Part shown: in pieces, positions 1 through 7,223 of the stretch
Numbering within the stretch: position 1 is the stretch's first letter
Layout: every line of letters starts with the position of its first letter
Source: JACVRX01 sp046726315
GTDB lineage: Bacteria > Actinomycetota > Actinomycetes > Jiangellales > Jiangellaceae
Assembly: GCA_046726315.1 (NCBI GenBank)
Contig: JBKPAG010000024.1
Span: forward strand, 62,001-126,000
Direction of reading: 5' to 3'
Length of the DNA stretch: 64,000 nt
Notes under the pieces: generated by a model
Seen by the model: only the letters and a program-made list of their open reading frames with translations
The model's database searches: none
Told to the model about the DNA's origin: nothing
Position numbers and translations under genes: made by a program

Positions 1-446
1 GTGTCCTCGCCGAGGTACCAGACGTTGCCGTCCTTGTCCTGGGCGTACCAGTCGTAGGTGTCCTCGGCCACGTTGCCCGCAACTTTCACGGTGTCCCGGA
101 CGACGGTCGCGGAGATGCCCTGTACGTCACGGCGTTCGCTCGTCACGAAGACCTCCGTGCGCTCGGTCTTGCCTTCGCTCTCTCCCTGGTACACCCACTT
201 CATGCCTGGCTGGAACGGGAGGTATGGATTGTCAACCACGTCGACGAAGTTCGCCGGGTCGAGGTCGGGTTGGTAGTTGCCGCCGTCACCCGGGTCGACG
301 ACGGGCGTTGCCGGCCTGCTCGCGTTGGACGCAGTTTCGGTGCCGCCGGTGGAGGCGGTGTCGGTGCCACAGCCGGCCGCGGTCAGGGCCATCACTGCTG
401 CCACTGCCGCCGCGCCACCTCGCACTGTCCAGGGGTTCGTTGTCAT
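1..446 (-). CDS. Putative secreted lipoprotein, C terminus beyond window edge
   Basis: Reading leftwards from the ATG at 446, an open frame of 148 codons runs off the window edge. Residues 1-26 form a lipoprotein signal: a short N region (MTTNPWTVRGG), an Ala/Val-rich core and a lipobox LTAAGC, so Cys26 would be acylated and the protein held on the outer face of the membrane. A Ser/Thr/Gly-rich linker follows. Then comes a globular part with NPYLPFQPGMKWVYQG and, near the edge, DTYDWYAQDKDGNVWYLGED. This Trp/Tyr-rich DWYAQD..GNVWY pattern is shared by a family of uncharacterised secreted proteins that I recall from actinobacteria and proteobacteria. The function is unknown. It is the last gene on this strand before the edge and lies 60 bp downstream of the peptidase gene. 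Confidence 0.8.
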   Translation of the reverse strand, partial: MTTNPWTVRGGAAAVAAVMALTAAGCGTDTASTGGTETASNASRPATPVVDPGDGGNYQPDLDPANFVDVVDNPYLPFQPGMKWVYQGESEGKTERTEVFVTSERRDVQGISATVVRDTVKVAGNVAEDTYDWYAQDKDGNVWYLGED

Positions 447-506
447 GACCGCGAGGATGGCGAGCCGTACCTGAACCCACGCTGATCGCGCTTCAGGTCG
501 CTGGTG

Positions 507-1847
507 TCAGGTGCCGAGCGACAGCCGATCTAGCAACAGCGCCTCTGCAAGGCAGACCTTCGCGAACTGCTCCAAGTGCAGGCTCTCGTCGACACCGTGC
601 GCACGCGAGTCCGGGTCTTCTACGCCTGTGACCAGAACCGCCGCGTCGGGATACGACGTGGCGAACTCGGCGATGAACGGGATCGTTCCGCCCAGCCCGA
701 CCTCAACTGGGGGACGGCCAAATGCGTCGACGAACGCGGCACGGGCAGTGTCGAAGGCCGGCTTGGTGGTGTCGAGTTGGCAGGGCGGACCGAGCGAGCC
801 GTCGGTCACGGTCACATGAGCACCATGTTCGGCGTGATTGCGCAGATGGTCGGCCAAGGCGTCCAGCGCCGTTCGCGGGTTGTCGCCAGGTGCGATCCGC
901 AGGCTGACCTTCGCGCTGGCCACCGGTACGAGGACGTTGGCGGCGTCGGCTATGCGCGTGGCGTCGAGCGCGACGACCGAGATTGCCGGCCGACACCACA
1001 TCCGGTCACCGATCGAGGCGTTGCCGGAGAGTTTGACGCCGTCGAGCACACCCGCCTCGGCACGGAACCGCGACTCGGGATAGTCGACCTGGGCAGGCGT
1101 CCCGTGTACCAATCCCGCTACTGCGACGTCGCCGTTCTCGTCGTGCAGGGTTGCGAGCAGGCGACACAGCGACGTCACTGCGTCGAGAACCGGTCCGCCG
1201 AACATGCCGGAGTGCACGGCATGGTCCAGGACCCGCACTTCGACGACGCAGTCGACCAGGCCACGCAGGCTGGTGGCGAGCGACGGCGTTTCGATCGTCC
1301 AGTTGACGGAGTCGGCGACGACGATGACATCCGCGGCCAGTTTGTCGCGATGTGCCGCCAAGAAGGCAGGGAACGTCGGCGACCCGATCTCCTCCTCACC
1401 CTCGACGAGCAGCGTGACGCCGACCGGCGGCAGACCGTCGAAGGCACGCAACGCTGCCACGTGCGCCATGACGCCGGCTTTGTCGTCAGCGGCACCGCGA
1501 CCGTACAGGCGGCCGGCGCGCTCGCTCGGGTCGAACGGCGGGCTGGTCCAGTCGGCCGGCTCGCCGGTCGGCTGAACGTCGTGATGCGCGTACAGAAGGA
1601 CCGTCGGCGCACCAGGAGAGGCGGGCCATCGGGCGAGGACTGCCGGAGCGCCGCCGTGCACCGAGAGGATGTCTACAGATTGGGTACCAGCGCGTCGAGC
1701 CAGGTCGGCGACGGCCTCAGCCGACGCGCGGACGGCGCTGCCCGCGGCAGGGTCGGCGCTCACACTGGGGATCCGGACCAGCCGCTCCAGGTCCAGCCGG
1801 ACCGTAGGCAGAACCCGCTCGACGGCCGCTCGCAGATCGTCCTCCAC
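507..1847 (-). CDS. M20 family metallo-dipeptidase
   Basis: A 446-residue zinc-dependent dipeptidase of the M20/ArgE/CPG2 group, expected in the cytoplasm, where it hydrolyses dipeptides such as Cys-Gly or similar short peptides. Motifs in order: LLYAHHDVQP (first metal His), LYGRGAADDKAGVMAH (bridging Asp and lid region) and EGEEEIGSP (catalytic Glu plus metal Glu). A final metal-binding HGVDE lies close to the C terminus. I chose the GTG at 1847 (VEDDLRAAVERV) because it lies 10 nt after the stop of the upstream gamma-glutamyltransferase and begins exactly where M20 homology starts. The frame is open further upstream only inside that gene. The tight spacing implies co-transcription with the transferase. 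The family is sure; the exact substrate is not. Confidence 0.88.
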   Translation of the reverse strand: MEDDLRAAVERVLPTVRLDLERLVRIPSVSADPAAGSAVRASAEAVADLARRAGTQSVDILSVHGGAPAVLARWPASPGAPTVLLYAHHDVQPTGEPADWTSPPFDPSERAGRLYGRGAADDKAGVMAHVAALRAFDGLPPVGVTLLVEGEEEIGSPTFPAFLAAHRDKLAADVIVVADSVNWTIETPSLATSLRGLVDCVVEVRVLDHAVHSGMFGGPVLDAVTSLCRLLATLHDENGDVAVAGLVHGTPAQVDYPESRFRAEAGVLDGVKLSGNASIGDRMWCRPAISVVALDATRIADAANVLVPVASAKVSLRIAPGDNPRTALDALADHLRNHAEHGAHVTVTDGSLGPPCQLDTTKPAFDTARAAFVDAFGRPPVEVGLGGTIPFIAEFATSYPDAAVLVTGVEDPDSRAHGVDESLHLEQFAKVCLAEALLLDRLSLGT

Positions 1848-1857
1848 GCCCTGGACC

Positions 1858-3372
1858 CTATGCCAGACCCCCGTTGAGCTGGACGACCATCCCGACACCA
1901 CCTCGGCGGGCGTCGCCGGCCGCCCTGACCTGGCCGTCCGCAGTACGAGCAACGGCGTGTGCTCCACCGAAGTAGAGGTTCGGCCGGTCCCAGACGTGCA
2001 CGGGCCATCGAGCCCGGAGCGCCTCGATCGCCTGCGCTGGCAGACCGGGCTCGACTTGGAGAACCTCGCGGTCCCAGTGCATGCGCGGGGCGTCGAGCAC
2101 CACGTCCAGCGGCTGCCTCCGGTCGAGCAGCCCGGTGATCACACAGGTGAGCGCGCTGCGGATCCGCTCGCTGCCACCACTGCCGAGCCCGACCACGGTG
2201 CCGTCCTCGGTCACGATCAGCGTGGGGGCCATCATTGAACCGATCCGGAGTCCTGGTGCCGTGGCGCGAAAGCCGGCAGGGTGCAGGTCCGCCTCGCCCA
2301 TCACGTTGTTGAGCTGGATGCCCGTGCCTGGCGCGAATTGGCCCGAACAGCTGCCGTTGGACGTCGTCATCGCAGCAACGTTGCCGTCGCCGTCCACAAC
2401 GCTGATGTGCGTGGTCCCTCGGACCGCCTGCGGAGCAGGGGCGTGTCGCTCAGACAACCCCACGAGCGCTTGAGCCAATCGGAGGTTTGCTTCGGCCGAC
2501 CCGTCGAGTCGGTCCTGCCGGTCCAGGTCGGTGAGTGCGGCCAGGACGATGCTGCCGCCGAACGACGGCGGCGGATTGGTGCTGAGCTGCCCTCCCCGGT
2601 ATGTCGCCCGCAGCGGCTCCCGCTCGACGACGGCGTACGCTGCCAGGTCCGCCTCGGTGAGGAGGCCGTTCCCGCCATTCATTGCCCGCTCGAGCGGCTT
2701 GGCTATCTCAGGCGCCGCGAAGCCGCCAACCCGCCCGGCCGCGACAGCGTCGAGCAGACCCGTCAGCGCCTCGTTGCGCATGAGGTCACCGATGCGCAGC
2801 AGCTCACCATGGGGAGCGAAGATCGCCCGACCTTCGGGTGAGAGCGTGAGGATCTGCTCGAGGAGGGCCAGCAGCTCCGCCTGAGTAGCACCAACGACCG
2901 TGCCGCGGGCAGCCAGGTCTCTCGCGGGAGCGACGACGTCGCCGAGCGGCAGGCGACCACGTCTTCGGTGGACGTGCAGGTATCCGTCGAGGCAGCCGGG
3001 GACCGCGACCGATCCCCAACCCGCATGAAAGACCTGGTTCGCTCTAGCGAACCGCACCGTCACTGGCAGGAACGACGGCTCAAGCTGTTCAGGTGGGCGG
3101 CCACGGCCGGGCGCGTCGACGAAGAAGTCGAATACGGTCACGCCACCGTCCGCGGAAGCCGCGAGCAGAAACCCTCCGCCGCCGAGGCTAGACAGCGCAG
3201 GCTCGGCGACAGCAGCAGCGAAGCCTGCCGCGATCGCTGCGTCGAAGGCGTTGCCGCCCACTCGCAGCACCGCGATGGCTGCTCGAGCGGTGTCCGGGTT
3301 GCCGGCCGCCACGCCGGCCTGGCGCATCACGGCGCTGACACTAGATCGATTGACCGGTCTACCCAAACCCAT
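1858..3372 (-). CDS. ggt: Gamma-glutamyltransferase family protein
   Basis: This 504-residue Ntn hydrolase removes or transfers gamma-glutamyl groups from glutathione-like peptides. The precursor cleaves itself before the nucleophilic Thr of TTHISVVDGDGN. Other family marks are the N-terminal GGNAFDAAIAAGFAAAVAEP, SSLGGGGFLL, FGGSIVLAALTDLD, a SNGSCSGQF loop, and GSGGSERIRSALTCVI near the C terminus. No signal peptide is evident and the protein is shorter than the periplasmic E. coli enzyme (about 580), so it resembles the short, probably cytoplasmic, type. Its ATG overlaps the stop of the isomerase-like gene upstream (TGATG), and the dipeptidase follows 10 nt downstream. A gamma-glutamyl cleavage step followed by a dipeptidase step is the logic of glutathione salvage. 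Confidence 0.9.
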   Translation of the reverse strand: MGLGRPVNRSSVSAVMRQAGVAAGNPDTARAAIAVLRVGGNAFDAAIAAGFAAAVAEPALSSLGGGGFLLAASADGGVTVFDFFVDAPGRGRPPEQLEPSFLPVTVRFARANQVFHAGWGSVAVPGCLDGYLHVHRRRGRLPLGDVVAPARDLAARGTVVGATQAELLALLEQILTLSPEGRAIFAPHGELLRIGDLMRNEALTGLLDAVAAGRVGGFAAPEIAKPLERAMNGGNGLLTEADLAAYAVVEREPLRATYRGGQLSTNPPPSFGGSIVLAALTDLDRQDRLDGSAEANLRLAQALVGLSERHAPAPQAVRGTTHISVVDGDGNVAAMTTSNGSCSGQFAPGTGIQLNNVMGEADLHPAGFRATAPGLRIGSMMAPTLIVTEDGTVVGLGSGGSERIRSALTCVITGLLDRRQPLDVVLDAPRMHWDREVLQVEPGLPAQAIEALRARWPVHVWDRPNLYFGGAHAVARTADGQVRAAGDARRGGVGMVVQLNGGLA

Positions 3373-4151
3373 CAGAGCAGCGGCAGATAGGGCTCCAGGT
3401 CGGCCCGCTCCCCGCTGGCGTCGACGTGGCCGGACTGCACGGCGTCGGCCCACCTGATTCGACCGCAGGCCAGCCGAAGCCACGTGGTCGGGTCGGTCTC
3501 GACGACGTTTCCCGGCGTACCCCTGCTGTGCCGCGGTCCTTCGATGCACTGAACGGCCGCGTACGGCGGTACCCGGACCTCGACGCTGCGACCGGGTGCG
3601 GTTTCGGCCAACACGTCCAGCAGAGCGCGGACTGCCAGCCGTTCAGTCTCTGGGGGTGATACCGGCCGCTCGATCCCTGGGATCGAGCGAGCCAGGTCGT
3701 CGGCGTGGATGGCGATCTCGATGCACCTGGTAACCAGGTAGTCGCCGAGGCGGATCGGACCCCGGCCAGCCGCGACGACTGGATCGCCGCTCCCGAATCG
3801 GTGCACGGCCGCAGCCGCTGCGGCAAACCGCTCGTCCACGACGGCCAGCGGCTCCGCCACCTCTGCCTGTGCGCGGGTGTCGGCGTCGATCGATTCGGCG
3901 GCCTCGGCATAGCGGGCCACGTACTGCGCGACGGTCAATGGGCGCTCCCCCCGTTGCACCGGCTCGAGCCTGGCGACGGACTTAGCGACCAGTGCTACGT
4001 GCGCAGCAAGGTGTCGCACCGTCCAGCCGGGAAGAGCGCTCGGCACGTCCATGACGCCGTTGGGCAGCGCGGCCAGCCAGTCCCGCACGACGAGATGACC
4101 GGCCTGGTAGGCGGCCCACGCCCGGCCAGGCTGCACCCGTCTGGTCGCCAC
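3372..4151 (-). CDS. DinB-type mycothiol-dependent maleylpyruvate isomerase family protein
   Basis: About 259 residues. The N-terminal DinB/MDMPI four-helix domain shows LPGWTVRHLAAHVALVAKSV (first metal His) and, about 100 residues later, TRCIEIAIHADDLARSI, which carries the Glu and His of the metal triad. The C-terminal third is the small MDMPI-type domain ending VQSGHVDASGERADLEPYLPLL. Members bind a divalent metal and use mycothiol as thiol cofactor, but most have no known substrate, so maleylpyruvate itself is not implied. Two GTG starts are possible (4151 and 4136), neither with a clear Shine-Dalgarno. I took the longer. Its stop overlaps the ATG of the gamma-glutamyltransferase gene, so the three genes look like one operon on thiol or gamma-glutamyl metabolism. 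Six-box element A lies immediately upstream. Confidence 0.75.
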   Translation of the reverse strand: MATRRVQPGRAWAAYQAGHLVVRDWLAALPNGVMDVPSALPGWTVRHLAAHVALVAKSVARLEPVQRGERPLTVAQYVARYAEAAESIDADTRAQAEVAEPLAVVDERFAAAAAAVHRFGSGDPVVAAGRGPIRLGDYLVTRCIEIAIHADDLARSIPGIERPVSPPETERLAVRALLDVLAETAPGRSVEVRVPPYAAVQCIEGPRHSRGTPGNVVETDPTTWLRLACGRIRWADAVQSGHVDASGERADLEPYLPLL

Positions 4152-4171
4152 GGGAGGGCACAGTACCCGTG

Positions 4172-4337
4172 CACCTGATCGCCGTTTGTGCACCTGATCG
4201 TTTCGCCATCCACGATCAGGTGCACAAACCACGTAACCGACCGCGGTGCTGCGCACCTGATCGTGTGTCGATGACCCGATGAACAAACGACCAGGTGACA
4301 AACGTCGGCTGTCGAGCATGCGTTGTACACCTGATCG
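4172..4337. repeat. Six-box CACCTGATCG element, copy A
   Basis: Six 10-mer boxes start at 4172 (+), 4191 (+), 4213 (-), 4254 (+), 4288 (-) and 4328 (+). Five match CACCTGATCG or its complement exactly. The box at 4288 is CGACCAGGTG, one mismatch. The order + + - + - + and the start-to-start steps 19, 22, 41, 34, 40 are matched by copies B (29147) and C (36318, inverted), while the DNA between boxes differs. Boxes 2/3 and 4/5 are inverted pairs that could form hairpins. The element fills the gap between the YhgE-like gene's 3' end and the isomerase-like gene. Its function is unknown; see the findings. Confidence 0.9.
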
Positions 4338-4348
4338 TCGGCTCCGGC

Positions 4349-5365
4349 TCAGCCGGGCAGGGTAACCGACCGCTCCGACTGGGTGGAGGTGTCGACAGTC
4401 GGGCTTTCCCGGCGCCTCAGGCCACCTAGAACGAGCACCGTCAGACCGGCGAGCAGCCAGATGGCCAGCACAGTCAGCGGCCGCGCCGCCGCGGCGCCGT
4501 CGAAGAACGCGATGGACCGCGTTGCGCTGACACCAGCGCCGGGCGGCAGCAGCTGGCCCACTTCTCCCCACGGCTGAGGCAGCATCTGCCACGCGCTCGC
4601 CGCCGCGGAGAGCGGGTTGCCGATGAAGACCATCGTCAGCACGCCGAGGATCGCGCCCGCCCGGCCGAGCAACGCGACCAGTCCAGCCATCGCGGCCGAC
4701 ACAGCCCCGATGATGAGCGCCAGCACGCCTGCAACTTCCACATATGAGCCGCCGAGGATACCCAATAGGTACTGCAGCACCGCCGCCGCAACCAGACCGC
4801 CGAGGATGGCGATACCCGTGACCGCAGCAAGCCGGTACCGAGTGCGCCGAAGGACGAAGCCCGCAACGATTCCCCCGGCCACGCTGGTCAGCACCAACGG
4901 CAGCACCGCAGCTCCCAAGCCGGCGCCGATCGGGTCGTCCGGATCCGTTGGCACAACGTCCTCGACTGGCACCGTGGCGGCGTCCGGCGAGAGCTCGGTG
5001 GCCGCCGACCTCAGCAGCTGCGCGACCGCTGGCCCGGCGGCCGATGCAACGAGCAGTTGCGTACCGTCCGGGGAGACGACGACGGCACCGTAGACGTCGC
5101 GATCCTCGATTGCTGCTCTCGCGGCGGTCGCATCGTCGACCGTCACGACGTCGAACGCCGCCGCATCGTCGTCCGGTCCGGGCACTGCGGCGAGCGATGC
5201 CTCCAGCTGCGCGGAGGCCTGCGGTGGGCCCGCGACGGCAACCGGCAGTCCGCGTGGTCCGACGTTTGCCACCGGCCAGACGAACGCGAGCAACATCAAC
5301 GCCTGAACGGTGACGATCCCGACGACGAGCAGGGCAGTCAGGCGGCCAGGGCTCGGGGCATGCAT
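4349..5365 (-). CDS. YhgE/Pip-like (ABC-2-type) membrane protein
   Basis: 338 residues with one N-terminal membrane helix (about 10-33), an extracytoplasmic domain of about 120 residues rich in Ala, Asp and Pro, then five membrane helices (about 155-175, 182-206, 210-238, 240-262 and 295-318) and a short polar tail. This one-plus-five layout is that of YhgE/Pip-like DUF3533 proteins related to ABC-2 permeases, some of which act in drug or solvent tolerance or envelope stress. No ATPase gene is adjacent. The ATG at 5365 has a strong AGGAGG about 8 nt upstream. The gene is divergent from the TetR gene at 5469 and shares with it a 103 bp region holding inverted repeats, so it is probably repressed by that TetR. 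The substrate is unknown. Confidence 0.72.
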   Translation of the reverse strand: MHAPSPGRLTALLVVGIVTVQALMLLAFVWPVANVGPRGLPVAVAGPPQASAQLEASLAAVPGPDDDAAAFDVVTVDDATAARAAIEDRDVYGAVVVSPDGTQLLVASAAGPAVAQLLRSAATELSPDAATVPVEDVVPTDPDDPIGAGLGAAVLPLVLTSVAGGIVAGFVLRRTRYRLAAVTGIAILGGLVAAAVLQYLLGILGGSYVEVAGVLALIIGAVSAAMAGLVALLGRAGAILGVLTMVFIGNPLSAAASAWQMLPQPWGEVGQLLPPGAGVSATRSIAFFDGAAAARPLTVLAIWLLAGLTVLVLGGLRRRESPTVDTSTQSERSVTLPG

Positions 5366-5385
5366 CGGAGCCTCCTACGACAAAG

Positions 5386-5454
5386 CGGAACGCTTGTTCT
5401 CTTATCCCAAGCGTGCGCCAGCATCCGGTGTGTTGTCAAGAACGAATGTTCGTT
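5386..5454. promoter_or_regulatory. Divergent promoter with TetR operator candidates
   Basis: The 103 bp between the membrane protein gene and the TetR gene carries AACGAA-TG-TTCGTT at 5441-5454, a near-perfect 6+6 inverted repeat 14 bp before the TetR GTG. A weaker half-related GAAC-GCTT-GTTC lies at 5388-5399 near the membrane protein start. TetR proteins usually bind such palindromes in their own divergent promoters, so both genes are likely to be repressed from here. The repeats are seen; the binding is inferred. Confidence 0.55.
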
Positions 5455-5468
5455 TTAACATCTGAGTT

Positions 5469-6065
5469 GTGCCCAGAGTCTCCGACGCCCACCGTGAATT
5501 GCGACGGGAGCAGATCCTCGACGCAGCTCGCCGCAAGTTCGCCCGCAACGGCTTCCACCAGACCTCGATGCAGGACATCCTCGGCGAGGCGCAGTTGTCG
5601 GCCGGCGCCCTCTACCGGTACTTCCGCAGCAAGGAAGAGATCATCGCGGCGATCGCCGAAGAGGCGCTGGCACACATAACGGGGCCAATGGGACCGCTCG
5701 CCGCGCAGATACCACCGCCCCCCCTCGACGCCGTGATGGAGGAGCTACTCGCCAACGCTGAAGACGTTGGCTTCGGGCCGGACGGGCTGGCCTACATTGG
5801 GCCTCAGGTCTGGGCGGAGGCCCTGCGCGATCCCTCGTTGCGCGAGCTGGTGCAGGCCAAGTTCGCCGAGGTGCGCAGCGCGATCGCCGGCGTCGTTCGC
5901 GCCGAACAGTCGGCTGGGCGGATCCCCACCGACGCCGACCCGGACGACGTCGCCGGGTTCCTGTTCGGGTCGCTCCTCGGCTACGTTCTGCAACGAGTCC
6001 TTGCCGGCTCCGTCGATGCAAAGTCATACTCCGCAGCCCTGGGCGCGCTGACCAATCACCGATGA
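5469..6065 (+). CDS. TetR family transcriptional repressor
   Basis: 198 residues. Residues 8-55 are a typical TetR DNA-binding domain: RREQILDAARRKFARNGF, then TSMQDILGEAQLSAGALYRYFRSKEEIIAAI with the recognition helix. The rest is an all-helical ligand and dimer domain, with GPQVWAEALRDPSLRELV and a final FLFGSLLGYVLQRVL. The start is the GTG at 5469, 14 bp after the AACGAA/TTCGTT palindrome. The closest logic is a local repressor of the divergent YhgE-like membrane gene that is released by a toxic or hydrophobic ligand. The ligand cannot be read from the sequence. The gene ends 85 bp before the convergent glycosidase gene, and no terminator is obvious in that gap. Confidence 0.88.
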   Translation: MPRVSDAHRELRREQILDAARRKFARNGFHQTSMQDILGEAQLSAGALYRYFRSKEEIIAAIAEEALAHITGPMGPLAAQIPPPPLDAVMEELLANAEDVGFGPDGLAYIGPQVWAEALRDPSLRELVQAKFAEVRSAIAGVVRAEQSAGRIPTDADPDDVAGFLFGSLLGYVLQRVLAGSVDAKSYSAALGALTNHR

Positions 6066-6150
6066 CTGCCCGGCCGCCAAGGCGGGAGGTCATGTTGGAC
6101 TCGCTCACATCCGGCAGATGCAGTCGATGGGGCAGTGAGGTCGGCCACGT

Positions 6151-7095
6151 TCAGCTGGCGATTCGCACCCGGCCGGCGTCGAGGACGACGGGGATCGGGT
6201 CGGCGATCTCGCCGATAAAGATCCCGTCCTCGGTGTCCCGAAAGCCCAGGAGTGACCAGCCGTAGGTGGGATCGCGTACCAGCCGGGCGGCGTAGAGGCT
6301 GGGATGGTCGATCGGCACGGCGTCGGCGATCTCCCACGGGCCGAGCAGACTCTTCCCCGGGACTACATAGACGCCGCCGCGAGTCCAGCCCAGGGCGCGC
6401 TCGGCGTCCATCCGGTCCGGCCAGCAGGAGAAGACCAACAGCGGCTGGCCGTCCATCAATGTGGCCTGCGGCACCTCGAGCTGGCCGAAGCCGACGGGTT
6501 CCGACAGCGGCGGCTGGATCTCCCACTCGATCAGATCGGGACTACGAGCATGGCCGACGACGCCTCCTGCGGCCTGCCCATCGTGTGGTACCCGGGCGGT
6601 GATGAGCATGTGCCAACCGTCACCGTCAGGGTCGGCGAAGACGTACGGATCCCGCCAGGCCTCGTCGATCCAACTAGCCAGGTCGAGCTTCTCGTACCAC
6701 CTTCCGTCCGCCTCCAGCGGCGGCAGATCGCTTACCCGTCGCCACGTCAGGAGGTCGTCGGAGACAGCGACGCCGATCCGCTGGACTAGCCCATGCTCGG
6801 CGTGGCTGAGGCCGGTGTAGAACAGCCGCCACTTCCCTTCCGGATCCCGGACGATCGAACCGGTCCAGGTGGCGAGGTCGTCCCACGCCGGTGAATCGGC
6901 GTGGACGAGCGCGTCAGGAAGCAGCTGCCAGCTGCGAAGATCCCCCGACACCGCGTGCCCGATCGATGAACGTCGATGCCGCCGCATCGGGTCGTGCAAA
7001 GCACGGGACGCCCGCAAGAAGAACAGGTGGTAGTCGGCGCCGTGCTCGACGAGCCAGCTGTCCCATATCCAGTGATCGGGGAGTCGCAGCGACAC
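6151..7095 (-). CDS. GH32/GH-J-like five-bladed propeller glycosidase
   Basis: 314 residues, intracellular (no signal peptide). The protein opens with DHWIWDSWLVEHG, where Asp12 sits where the GH32 nucleophile is found. It continues with DLATWTGSIVRDPEGKWRLFYTG, then EAWRDPYVF (the RDP motif of the clan) and FGQLEVPQATL, whose Glu matches the acid/base Glu of the EC/EV-P motif. These three points with correct spacing support a beta-fructosidase-like fold (sucrose, fructan or related glycosides), although GH43/GH117-like activities on other sugars are possible. There is no C-terminal beta-sandwich, so it is shorter than classical invertases (about 450-500). The GTG at 7095 is used. No transporter gene is adjacent; the upstream neighbour on the same strand is purL, so the gene may be read through from the pur operon. 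Confidence 0.68.
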   Translation of the reverse strand: MSLRLPDHWIWDSWLVEHGADYHLFFLRASRALHDPMRRHRRSSIGHAVSGDLRSWQLLPDALVHADSPAWDDLATWTGSIVRDPEGKWRLFYTGLSHAEHGLVQRIGVAVSDDLLTWRRVSDLPPLEADGRWYEKLDLASWIDEAWRDPYVFADPDGDGWHMLITARVPHDGQAAGGVVGHARSPDLIEWEIQPPLSEPVGFGQLEVPQATLMDGQPLLVFSCWPDRMDAERALGWTRGGVYVVPGKSLLGPWEIADAVPIDHPSLYAARLVRDPTYGWSLLGFRDTEDGIFIGEIADPIPVVLDAGRVRIAS

Positions 7096-7104
7096 GTGGA
7101 CCGT

Positions 7105-7215
7105 TCACCCCCGGCGCTTTTGAGGGAAGACGTACCGTATGCCGCCAGGCGTGATGATCGTCGTGAGGCAATTCTGCACTCCGTCGACCGGGCCTTTTAT
7201 CACAACGATCTTCAC
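7105..7215 (-). CDS. Possible 36-residue peptide after purL
   Basis: A GTG nine bases after the purL stop opens a 36-codon frame (starting VKIVVIKGPVDGVQ, ending YVFPQKRRG) that ends 10 bp before the glycosidase start. About 70% of its third codon positions are G or C, lower than in the flanking genes, and it has no clear Shine-Dalgarno. The alternating hydrophobic start followed by a basic tail looks protein-like, and the position suits translational coupling to purL. I do not recognise it, and it may be chance. Confidence 0.25.
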   Translation of the reverse strand: MKIVVIKGPVDGVQNCLTTIITPGGIRYVFPQKRRG

Positions 7216-7223
7216 GGCGGAGG

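Noticed and set aside
576..1877. 433-residue plus-strand frame opposite the M20 dipeptidase gene
   Set aside because: Antisense shadow; the minus strand shows all M20 metal motifs in order.
4172..4337. Rho-independent terminator as the sole explanation of the six-box elements
   Set aside because: Single boxes could form terminator-like stems, but six boxes with fixed distances over 166 bp exceed what a terminator needs, and no T tracts follow.
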